Source: an uncultured Acetatifactor sp.
GTDB taxonomy: Bacteria; Bacillota; Clostridia; Lachnospirales; Lachnospiraceae
Assembly (NCBI GenBank): GCA_910584375.1
Contig: CAJUAH010000035.1
Location: 1 to 44,464, forward strand
DNA length: 44,464 bases
Reading direction: 5' to 3'
Shown: positions 8,766 to 16,459 of the stretch, in pieces
Numbering within the stretch: position 1 is the first letter of the stretch
Layout of the letters: each line of letters opens with the position of its first letter
Translations under genes and position numbers: made by a program
Notes under the pieces: generated by a model
The model's database searches: none
Told to the model about the DNA's origin: nothing
Seen by the model: the letters and a program-made list of their open reading frames with translations, nothing else

Positions 8766-9662
8766 ATGGATATTAACTTTGAATATTATAAAATCTTTTA
8801 CTTTGTCGCGAAATACAGGAATATAACCAAGGCAGCGACGGCCATAGGCAGTAACCAGCCGAATGTAACGCGTATCATGAAATTGCTGGAATCTCAGTTA
8901 AATTGCAGATTGTTTATCCGTGAGGCCAGAGGGATCAGCCTGACCAAAGAAGGGGAGATCCTTTACACCCATGCGGAGATAGCGTACCGACATCTGCTGA
9001 ACGCGCAGGAAGAGATCTGTCAGAGGGACTCCCAAAGACAGGGCACGGTGGAAATAGGGGCGACGGAGACCGCGCTGCACCTCTTTCTGTTAGAGGCGCT
9101 GCACGATTTTAAGACGGAGTATCCAGGAATCAGGATACGCATCCACAATCACACGACACCGGAGATCATGAAACATCTGATAAGCGGCAGGCTGGAGCTT
9201 GCGGCGATCACAACCCCCTGCGAGATACCCGGTACATGCTCCTGCGTGAAAGCCCTGGATTTTGAAGAGATTCTGGTAGGCGGAAAGCAGTACGCAAAGC
9301 TGAGCAAGGCATCCATGGAGCCGGAGGAGTTGAAAAAGTATCCGTGGATCGGCCTGGGCAGGGAGAGCGCGACCTATCGTCTGTACAAAGATTTCTTTAC
9401 AGAGCAGGGAATAGATCTGGAGCCCGACACGGAAGTCGCCACTTCCGATCTTATGCTGCCGATGATCGAAAATAATCTGGGGATCGGTTTTGTGCCGGAA
9501 AAACTGGCGCTGCCTCTGCTGAAAGAAAAGAGACTGGTTCAGATACACCTCAGTCGCGCCGTCCCGAGACGGTCCATACAGATCGTCTCGGATAAAGGGC
9601 GTGGCAAGAGCCTTGCCGCGGATACATTTTATAAATTCCTGATAAATAAAATAGAAGAATAA
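8766..9662 (+). CDS. LysR-family transcriptional regulator
   Basis: The 298-residue protein has the N-terminal winged helix-turn-helix of LysR regulators (residues about 3-62, including NITKAATAIGSNQPNVTRIM and LESQLNCRLFIRE). A C-terminal periplasmic-binding-like effector domain spans about 90-295. I start at 8766 (MDINFEYYKIFYFVAK), which aligns with the usual LysR N-terminus and has GAGGGATA upstream. A frame start at 8724 would add 14 residues without a ribosome binding site. The divergent MATE gene is its most likely target (inference from position). The ligand is unknown. Confidence 0.92.
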   Translation: MDINFEYYKIFYFVAKYRNITKAATAIGSNQPNVTRIMKLLESQLNCRLFIREARGISLTKEGEILYTHAEIAYRHLLNAQEEICQRDSQRQGTVEIGATETALHLFLLEALHDFKTEYPGIRIRIHNHTTPEIMKHLISGRLELAAITTPCEIPGTCSCVKALDFEEILVGGKQYAKLSKASMEPEELKKYPWIGLGRESATYRLYKDFFTEQGIDLEPDTEVATSDLMLPMIENNLGIGFVPEKLALPLLKEKRLVQIHLSRAVPRRSIQIVSDKGRGKSLAADTFYKFLINKIEE

Positions 9663-9729
9663 TTGCGGTATAATAGCGTTTTTGTGAAATGTTCAGGGAA
9701 TTTCTTTAGATTTCCGTGCGGAAAAACAG

Positions 9730-9758
9730 TTGGCATGTGTGGGAAAATTTGTTATAAT
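9730..9758 (+). promoter_or_regulatory. Sigma-A promoter of glycogen phosphorylase
   Basis: TTGGCA (9730-9735, five of six) and a perfect TATAAT (9753-9758) have a 17-base spacer. The transcript would begin about 85 bases before the glgP start. Confidence 0.82.
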
Positions 9759-9849
9759 ACATATTCATAGAACTATGAGTGTTCCATAAATATAGTCTAA
9801 GAAACATGCGGAGCGGTTCCGGCGACGCAGGCAGAAAAGGAGAATGACC

Positions 9850-12336
9850 ATGAAGAGTACCACAACAACCAAGAAAACCAAGTTCGATAAAGAGCTTTTT
9901 AAGAGGAGCGTATTGTACAATACAAAAACCCTGTACCGCAAGAATCTGGAGGAGGCCAGTCCCCAGCAGATCTTTCAGGCGGTGTCTTACGCCATAAAGG
10001 ACCAGATCGTGGAGGACTGGATGGACACCCAGAAAGCCTACGAAAAGCAGGACGCCAAGACCGTATACTACCTGTCCATGGAATTTCTCATGGGCCGCGC
10101 TCTGGGCAACAACCTGATCAATATGATGGCCTACAAGGAGGCCAAGGAGGCTCTGGAGGAGCTGGGTCTGGATCTGAACGTCGTGGAGGATCAGGAGCCG
10201 GACGCGGCGCTGGGCAACGGCGGTCTGGGCCGTCTGGCGGCGTGTTTTCTGGACTCTCTGGCTACTCTGGGCTATCCCGCCTACGGCTGCGGCATCCGTT
10301 ACCGTTACGGCATGTTCAAACAGGAGATCCGGGACGGATACCAGATCGAAGTTCCCGACAACTGGCTGGTGGACGGCAACCCTTTTGAACTGCGCAGACC
10401 CGAATATAAAAAAGAAGTTAAATTCGGCGGTTATGTGACCGTGAAACGGGACGAGAACGGCAGAGAGCATTTTTCCCAGGAGGGCTACCAGTCTGTCAAC
10501 GCCATTCCTTTCGATCTGCCCATCGTCGGCTACGGCAACCACATCGTAAACACCCTGCGGATCTGGGACGCCGAGCCTGTGGTATGTTTCCAGCTGGATT
10601 CCTTTGACAAGGGCGATTACCAGAAAGCGGTGGAACAGGAAAATCTGGCAAGGAACATCGTGGAGGTACTCTACCCCAACGACAACCACTACGCGGGCAA
10701 GGAACTGCGCTTAAAGCAGCAGTATTTCTTCATCTCCGCCTCGGTGCAGGAGGCTGTGGCGAAATATATGCGCACTCACAATGACGTTCGCAAATTCTAC
10801 GAAAAAGTGACTTTCCAGCTCAACGATACCCATCCCACCGTGGCCATCGCCGAGTTGATGCGTATCCTGATGGATGAATACTATCTGACCTGGGACGAGG
10901 CATGGACCGTGACCACCAGGACCTGCGCCTATACCAATCATACGATCATGGCCGAGGCTCTGGAAAAATGGCCCATTGAGCTGTTCTCCCGGCTGCTGCC
11001 CCGCATCTACCAGATCGTGGAGGAGATCAACCGCAGATTTATTCTGGAGATCGAGAGCAAATACAACAATGTACCCGGCGTCAACGTACAGGACAAGATC
11101 CGCAAGATGGCCATCATTTATGACGGACAGGTGAAGATGGCCCATCTGGCCATTGTATCCGGCTACTCCGTGAACGGTGTGGCCAGACTGCACACAGAGA
11201 TTCTGAAAAATCAGGAACTGAAAGACTTTTACGAGATGTTCCCGGAGCGTTTCAATAACAAGACCAACGGCATCACCCAGAGACGCTTTCTGCTCCACGG
11301 CAACCCGCTGCTGGCGGACTGGGTCACGGATCATATCGGCAACGAATGGATCACCGACCTGCCCCAGATCAGCCGTCTGAAGATTTACGCGGACGACGCC
11401 AAAGCCCAGCAGGAATTTATGAATATCAAGTATCAGAACAAAGTGCGTCTGGCAAAATATATCCTGGAGCACAACGGCGTGGAAGTGGATCCCCGCTCCA
11501 TATTTGACGTGCAGGTAAAGCGTCTCCACGAGTACAAGAGACAGCTTATGAACATCCTGCATGTGATGTATCTCTACAATGAGATCAAAGAGCATCCGGA
11601 TATGGAGTTCTATCCCAGAACTTTTATCTTCGGCGCCAAGGCGGCTGCGGGCTACCGCAATGCCAAGCTGACCATCAAGCTGATCACTTCCGTAGCGGAC
11701 GTCATCAACAACGACGCCTCCATCGGCGGCAAGATCAAAGTGGTATTTATTGAGAACTACAACGTATCCAACGCGGAGATCATCTTTGCGGCGGCCGACG
11801 TCTCCGAGCAGATCTCCACGGCCAGCAAGGAGGCCTCCGGCACCGGCAACATGAAATTCATGTTAAACGGCGCCCTGACCCTGGGCACCATGGACGGCGC
11901 CAACGTGGAGATCGTGGAGGAAGTAGGGGAAGAGAACGCCTTTATCTTCGGCCTGTCCTCCGACGAAGTCATCAACTACGAGAACCACGGCGGCTACAAC
12001 CCCATGGAGATCTTCAACAACGACCAGGATATCCGCAAGGTACTGATGCAGCTGATCAACGGCACATACTCTCAGGACACAGAGATGTTCCGCCACCTGT
12101 ACAACTCCCTGCTGAACACCCAGAGCACCTCCCGGGCCGACACCTACTTTATCTTAAAAGACTTCAAAGCCTACGCAGAGGCCCAGAAGAAAGTAGAAAC
12201 CGCCTACAGGGACGAGGCCGCCTGGGCCAGGAGCGCCATCCTCAACGTGGCCTGCTCCGGCAAGTTCACCTCCGACAGAACCATCCAGCAATACGTGGAC
12301 GAAATCTGGCATCTGGACAAAGTGACCCTAAAGTAA
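9850..12336 (+). CDS. glgP: Glycogen/starch alpha-glucan phosphorylase
   Basis: The 828-residue GT35 enzyme releases glucose-1-phosphate from storage or dietary alpha-1,4-glucans, using pyridoxal phosphate. Family landmarks run in order: YYLSMEFLMGRALGNNL near residue 75, the glycine-rich ALGNGGLGRLAACFLDS near 120, LNDTHPTVAIAELMR near 325, and the cofactor-binding SGTGNMKFMLNG, whose lysine is residue 669. Length is normal. Of two ATG codons six bases apart, the second (9850) is 7 bases from AAAAGGAG and is chosen; the first is only about two bases from it. The gene has its own sigma-A promoter. No glycogen synthesis genes are next to it. Confidence 0.98.
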   Translation: MKSTTTTKKTKFDKELFKRSVLYNTKTLYRKNLEEASPQQIFQAVSYAIKDQIVEDWMDTQKAYEKQDAKTVYYLSMEFLMGRALGNNLINMMAYKEAKEALEELGLDLNVVEDQEPDAALGNGGLGRLAACFLDSLATLGYPAYGCGIRYRYGMFKQEIRDGYQIEVPDNWLVDGNPFELRRPEYKKEVKFGGYVTVKRDENGREHFSQEGYQSVNAIPFDLPIVGYGNHIVNTLRIWDAEPVVCFQLDSFDKGDYQKAVEQENLARNIVEVLYPNDNHYAGKELRLKQQYFFISASVQEAVAKYMRTHNDVRKFYEKVTFQLNDTHPTVAIAELMRILMDEYYLTWDEAWTVTTRTCAYTNHTIMAEALEKWPIELFSRLLPRIYQIVEEINRRFILEIESKYNNVPGVNVQDKIRKMAIIYDGQVKMAHLAIVSGYSVNGVARLHTEILKNQELKDFYEMFPERFNNKTNGITQRRFLLHGNPLLADWVTDHIGNEWITDLPQISRLKIYADDAKAQQEFMNIKYQNKVRLAKYILEHNGVEVDPRSIFDVQVKRLHEYKRQLMNILHVMYLYNEIKEHPDMEFYPRTFIFGAKAAAGYRNAKLTIKLITSVADVINNDASIGGKIKVVFIENYNVSNAEIIFAAADVSEQISTASKEASGTGNMKFMLNGALTLGTMDGANVEIVEEVGEENAFIFGLSSDEVINYENHGGYNPMEIFNNDQDIRKVLMQLINGTYSQDTEMFRHLYNSLLNTQSTSRADTYFILKDFKAYAEAQKKVETAYRDEAAWARSAILNVACSGKFTSDRTIQQYVDEIWHLDKVTLK

Positions 12337-12395
12337 TCCTGCCGGATAAAAAATGCCGCAACTGACCGGCAAAAATCAGAAACAGACAAAACGGC

Positions 12396-12430
12396 TAAAG
12401 TGCAAAGCAGGACACCCGTTTTGCACTTTA
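12396..12430. repeat. 11-base inverted repeat between glgP and the hydratase gene
   Basis: TAAAGTGCAAA (12396-12406) is the exact reverse complement of TTTGCACTTTA (12420-12430), with a 13-base gap. No T-run follows on either strand, so it is not an ordinary terminator. It could be an operator or an mRNA hairpin ahead of the downstream gene. Confidence 0.6.
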
Positions 12431-12517
12431 ACAGCGGAAACCGAGCCCAGGCGGCGGCAGCAGGGATATGCCCCCACCTGGGCGCCCCCAATCCTACAAA
12501 GAACAGGAGAAGCATAT

Positions 12518-14821
12518 ATGATCAATCTATCAGACGGAGGCGTCTACCTACTTCAGGGCAGCGAGATCATCCCCGACAACAGCGAGGCCCCCGCGGCCCT
12601 CAAAGCTAAAACCGGCAGAGACATCTCCAAAGCGGAGGCCATCCAAAACACCATTGCCTACGGCATCCTGAAGACCCACAACACCTCCGGCAATATGGAA
12701 AAACTGAAGATCAAGTTCGACAAACTCGCCAGCCACGACATCACCTTCGTGGGCATCATCCAGACCGCCAGGGCGTCGGGCCTGACCCGTTTCCCGGTTC
12801 CCTATGTGCTGACCAACTGCCACAATTCCCTGTGCGCCGTGGGCGGTACCATCAATGAGGACGACCACATGTTCGGCCTGTCCTGCGCCAAAAAATACGG
12901 CGGCATCTATGTGCCTCCCCATCAGGCGGTAATTCACCAATATGCCAGAGAGATGCTGGCAGGGGGCGGCAAGATGATTCTGGGTTCCGACTCCCACACC
13001 CGCTACGGCGCGCTGGGCACCATGGCCATCGGCGAGGGCGGCCCGGAATTGGTCAAACAGCTCCTGGAGCAGACCTATGACATCAACATGCCCGGCGTGG
13101 TCGGCGTATACCTGACCGGAAAGCCGGTATCCGGCGTGGGTCCCCAGGATGTGGCGTTGGCTATTATCGGAGCCGTGTTCGCAAACGGCTATGTGAAAAA
13201 TAAAGTCATGGAGTTCGTAGGCCCCGGTGTGGCCTCCCTGAGTGCGGATTTCCGGATCGGCGTGGACGTGATGACCACCGAGACTACCTGCCTGTCCTCC
13301 ATCTGGCAGACCGACGGGCAGATCCGGGAATTTTATGAGATCCACGGCAGGAGCGAAGAATACGCGGAGCTGTCCCCCGGCGAGGCAGCCTACTATGACG
13401 GCATGATCACCGTGGACTTATCCAAGGTGCGCCCCATGATCGCCATGCCCTTCCATCCCAGCAACACCTACACCATTGAGGAATTAAACGCCAACCTCCT
13501 GGATATTCTGGACGAGACGGAAAAACGTGCCCAGGTGAGTCTGGACGGCGCGGTAGCGCTGCAGCTGAAAGACAAGGTAAAGAACGGAAAATTCCAGGTG
13601 GATCAGGGGATCATCGCCGGCTGCGCAGGCGGCGGCTTTGAGAATATCTGCGCCGCGGCGGATATCCTGAAAGGAAAATACATCGGCAGCGACGGCTTTA
13701 CCCTGAGCGTGTATCCCGCCTCCATGCCCGTGTATATGGAACTGATCAAAAACGGCTGCGCCGCCGCCATCCTGGAGACCGGCGCGGTGATGAAGACTGC
13801 GTTCTGCGGCCCCTGTTTCGGTGCGGGAGACACCCCGGCCAACAACGCTTTCAGCATCCGCCACTCCACCCGTAACTTCCCCAACAGGGAGGGCTCCAAG
13901 CTGCAAAACGGCCAGATATCCTCCGTGGCGCTGATGGACGCCCGTTCCATCGCGGCTACGGCGGCCAATCAGGGCATCCTGACCCCGGCCACGGAGTTTG
14001 ACGGAGAGATCGGCAGATACAAGTATCATTTTGACAGCAATATCTACGCCAACCGGGTGTTTGATTCCCACGGTGTGGCGGACCCGGAGGCGGAGATCGT
14101 GCTGGGTCCCAATATCAAGGACTGGCCGGAGATGGGCGCGCTGCCCGACAATCTGGTGCTGCGGGTGGTCAGTGAGATTCACGATCCCGTGACAACCACG
14201 GATGAGCTGATTCCTTCCGGCGAGACTTCCAGCTATCGCTCCAATCCTCTGGGGCTGGCGGAGTTTGCCCTGTCCAGAAAAGATCCTGCCTATGTGGGCA
14301 GAGCCAAGGACATCCAGAAGGCGGAGAAAGCCCGCCTGGCCGGGGAACATCCCTGCCAGGCGCATCCGGACGTGAAACCCGTGATGGGTGCGATCAAACA
14401 GCAGTTCCCGGATGTCAACCATACCAACACCGGTTTCGGTTCCACGATATTTGCGGTCAAGCCCGGCGACGGTTCCGCCAGAGAACAGGCTGCCAGCTGC
14501 CAGAAAGTGCTGGGCGGCTGGGCCAATATTGCCAACGAGTACGCCACCAAGCGCTACCGCTCCAACCTAATCAACTGGGGTATGCTGCCGTTTTTGATCG
14601 ACGAAGGCGAACTGCCCTTCAAGAATCTGGATTACCTGTTTATTCCCGGCATAAAAGACGCCGTAGAGAATAAGACGGAAGAGATCAGGGCTTATGTAGT
14701 CGGAACGGAAAGCCAGCCGCCCGTAGGGCTGCGGGAGTTTACCCTGCGCCTGGGCGAGCTGACCGATGAGGAGAGACAGATCATCTTAAAAGGCTGCCTG
14801 ATCAACTATAATCGAGTGTGA
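12518..14821 (+). CDS. Aconitase-superfamily hydratase, YbhJ type
   Basis: The 767-residue protein has aconitase architecture. Three cysteines that would hold a [4Fe-4S] cluster are present: one in IIAGCAGGGF near residue 367 and the CGPC pair near residue 430. A C-terminal swivel domain carries GDGSAREQAA, comparable to the GRGSSRE loop of aconitase, and RSNLINWGMLPF. Overall it resembles the uncharacterised E. coli YbhJ group rather than AcnA, AcnB or LeuCD, so the hydroxy-acid substrate is unknown. I start at 12518 (MINLSDGGVYLLQG) because CAGGAGA precedes it; the open frame extends upstream only through non-homologous sequence. It follows glgP by 181 bases and is followed by the tandem repeat. 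Confidence 0.85.
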   Translation: MINLSDGGVYLLQGSEIIPDNSEAPAALKAKTGRDISKAEAIQNTIAYGILKTHNTSGNMEKLKIKFDKLASHDITFVGIIQTARASGLTRFPVPYVLTNCHNSLCAVGGTINEDDHMFGLSCAKKYGGIYVPPHQAVIHQYAREMLAGGGKMILGSDSHTRYGALGTMAIGEGGPELVKQLLEQTYDINMPGVVGVYLTGKPVSGVGPQDVALAIIGAVFANGYVKNKVMEFVGPGVASLSADFRIGVDVMTTETTCLSSIWQTDGQIREFYEIHGRSEEYAELSPGEAAYYDGMITVDLSKVRPMIAMPFHPSNTYTIEELNANLLDILDETEKRAQVSLDGAVALQLKDKVKNGKFQVDQGIIAGCAGGGFENICAAADILKGKYIGSDGFTLSVYPASMPVYMELIKNGCAAAILETGAVMKTAFCGPCFGAGDTPANNAFSIRHSTRNFPNREGSKLQNGQISSVALMDARSIAATAANQGILTPATEFDGEIGRYKYHFDSNIYANRVFDSHGVADPEAEIVLGPNIKDWPEMGALPDNLVLRVVSEIHDPVTTTDELIPSGETSSYRSNPLGLAEFALSRKDPAYVGRAKDIQKAEKARLAGEHPCQAHPDVKPVMGAIKQQFPDVNHTNTGFGSTIFAVKPGDGSAREQAASCQKVLGGWANIANEYATKRYRSNLINWGMLPFLIDEGELPFKNLDYLFIPGIKDAVENKTEEIRAYVVGTESQPPVGLREFTLRLGELTDEERQIILKGCLINYNRV

Positions 14822-14824
14822 GGT

Positions 14825-15113
14825 GTGCGCCGAAGAATCTTTATCTCTTTAGAGCCATCGCGCAGCGATTCACAAGGTAAAGATGCGAAGGCGCACGAGA
14901 GGAACTTTCATGAGTGTGTTTCCTCATGAAAGTTTCTCTCCAGTGAGTGCGCGGAAGAATCTTTACCCTTCAGAGCCATCGCGCAGCGATTCACAAGGTA
15001 AAGATGCGAAGGCGCACGAGAGGAACTTTCATGAGTGTGTTTCCTCATGAAAGTTTCTCTCCAGTGAGTGCGCGGAAGAATCTTTACCCTTCAGAGCCAT
15101 CGCGCAGCGATTC
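14825..15113 (+). repeat. Tandem structured repeat: two full units of about 121 bases and a partial third
   Basis: Unit 1 is 14825-14946 (122 bases), unit 2 is 14947-15067 (121 bases) and a partial unit 3 is 15068-15113; units 1 and 2 are nearly identical. Each full unit can fold in three layers. GTGCGC pairs with GCGCAC and ATCTTTA with TAAAGAT around a small hairpin (ATCGC-GCA-GCGAT). A separate strong hairpin has arms AACTTTCATGAG and CTCATGAAAGTT, extended by GAGAG/CTCTC. The partial third unit runs directly into the AGGAGG of the SseB-like gene. A single core copy precedes ileS at 2474-2513. There are no credible ORFs in this 307-base gap; the short open frames here are artefacts of the duplication. 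Confidence 0.92.
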
Positions 15114-15128
15114 AATTAGGAGGAACAA

Positions 15129-15596
15129 ATGGAAAAGCCGAAAGCGATCAACAATCCTATGCTGGTAGGGGCCATGGAATTGCTCAAATCGGACAATTCT
15201 ACCAAGCACAGGGACTTTTTTCTACAGGAACTGCTGAAAGCGCATCTGCTCACCCCGGCCACGGTAACGCCCAAGCCGGAGAAGGATGAAAACGGAGCGA
15301 TAAAGATGCTGCCGGATTCTCAGATCCAGGTTCCCATGCTCAGCACCCGGGAAGGGGTGCGGTATTTCATGGCCTTTACGGATATACAGGAGATGAAAAA
15401 ATGGGTGAAAAGCCTGGAGGAGGGGCAGCAGCTCTTTGTCTTTGGCTTTCAGGATTTTGCCACCATGGTGAAAAGGACGGACAGCCAGTGCGACGGATTT
15501 GCCATCAATCCCGGCGGGGCCAATATCAGAGTCACCCGCAGGATGATCGACACGATCCAGGAGGCTCTGGCAAGCGGAGACAAGTCGCGGGAATAA
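15129..15596 (+). CDS. SseB-family protein
   Basis: The 155-residue protein matches the SseB N-terminal domain pattern. An N-terminal helix region is followed by a beta-rich core with GVRYFMAFTDIQEMKKW near residue 75 and QLFVFGFQDFATMV near 100. It ends in the characteristic DGFAINPGGANIRVTRRMID. The family is named from E. coli enhanced serine sensitivity, and its biochemical role is unknown. AGGAGGA lies 5 bases before the ATG, directly after the tandem repeat. The stop is followed within 21 bases by the response regulator, so it looks like the first gene of a three-gene signalling operon. That is an uncommon setting for SseB. Confidence 0.82.
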   Translation: MEKPKAINNPMLVGAMELLKSDNSTKHRDFFLQELLKAHLLTPATVTPKPEKDENGAIKMLPDSQIQVPMLSTREGVRYFMAFTDIQEMKKWVKSLEEGQQLFVFGFQDFATMVKRTDSQCDGFAINPGGANIRVTRRMIDTIQEALASGDKSRE

Positions 15597-15617
15597 ATGT
15601 GGGACAGGGGGATCAGT

Positions 15618-16436
15618 ATGGAGACAACTGTAAAATATGTTGTGTTGTTGACCGGCAACAACAGAATGGCCATCAACGAATTTTTTACCTATATGGACCT
15701 CAATCTTGAGTGTATCAATACTTCAAGCCGGTACAACGATATAGTGAACCACTTGAAATATATCTCGCCCGACGCATTCATATACTGTCTGTACGGAGAG
15801 TCGCCGGATGACATCAAACGGTTTGTCAATGCGGAGCGTAAGATAACGGAAAAAAATATTCCTATTATCATTGTGGGAAACAGGGAAGAATGCGAACAGT
15901 TTAAAAAGATCGCGCCCACGATAGAGGCCGATTTCTTCCTGCGCCCCATCTCGGCGCAGAAACTGGAGCGTTCCATCGTAGAACTGCTGGAGAAGAAAAA
16001 GTCGGCGCAGAGCGTCAACGCGCCCGCCAGGGTATCCCAAGCCCCCCTGGCGCAGGCGCCTGCCGCCGCTCCGGCGAGAAAACATATCCTGATCGTGGAC
16101 GACGACAGCAGCGTATTAAAGCTGCTCAAGGGATATCTGGCAGAGCGCTACGACGTGGCGACGGCGATCAACGGCAAAGTGGCCATGAAGTTTCTGGAGA
16201 GCAAAAAAACGGATCTGGTACTGCTCGACTATGAGATGCCGGAACAGAACGGCGCGGCGGTCCTGGGACAGATCAGGGACAGTGAACGCACCAGACATCT
16301 TCCTGTCGTATTCCTGACCGGTCTTACCGAAAGGGGCAAGATACAGGAGTTGCTGGCGTTGAAAATACAGGGTTATCTCATAAAGCCCATTGATATGGAG
16401 AAATTGTCTTCCACCATCAGAGGGGTTTTGGGGTAA
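15618..16436 (+). CDS. Response regulator with a degenerate and a canonical receiver domain
   Basis: The 272-residue protein has an N-terminal region (about 5-120) that folds like a receiver by pattern but lacks the acidic pair and phospho-acceptor aspartate. An Ala/Pro/Gln linker (about 132-155) follows, then a full receiver domain (about 156-272). The second domain has the acidic cluster VDDDS, phospho-acceptor Asp204 in LLDYEMPEQNG, the FLTGL threonine and the YLIKPI lysine. There is no DNA-binding or enzymatic output domain, so it probably works by protein contact or as a phosphorelay intermediate with the next-door kinase. I start at 15618 because GGGGGA lies 5 bases before it; the open frame from 15597 has no such site. 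Confidence 0.88.
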   Translation: METTVKYVVLLTGNNRMAINEFFTYMDLNLECINTSSRYNDIVNHLKYISPDAFIYCLYGESPDDIKRFVNAERKITEKNIPIIIVGNREECEQFKKIAPTIEADFFLRPISAQKLERSIVELLEKKKSAQSVNAPARVSQAPLAQAPAAAPARKHILIVDDDSSVLKLLKGYLAERYDVATAINGKVAMKFLESKKTDLVLLDYEMPEQNGAAVLGQIRDSERTRHLPVVFLTGLTERGKIQELLALKIQGYLIKPIDMEKLSSTIRGVLG

Positions 16437-16459
16437 CGGGATCATACAGGGGGATCAGT

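Noticed and set aside
14947..15289. Two 73-codon frames within the tandem repeat region
   Set aside because: Both begin at the same repeated sequence and arise from the duplication. They overlap the real SseB-like gene in another frame.
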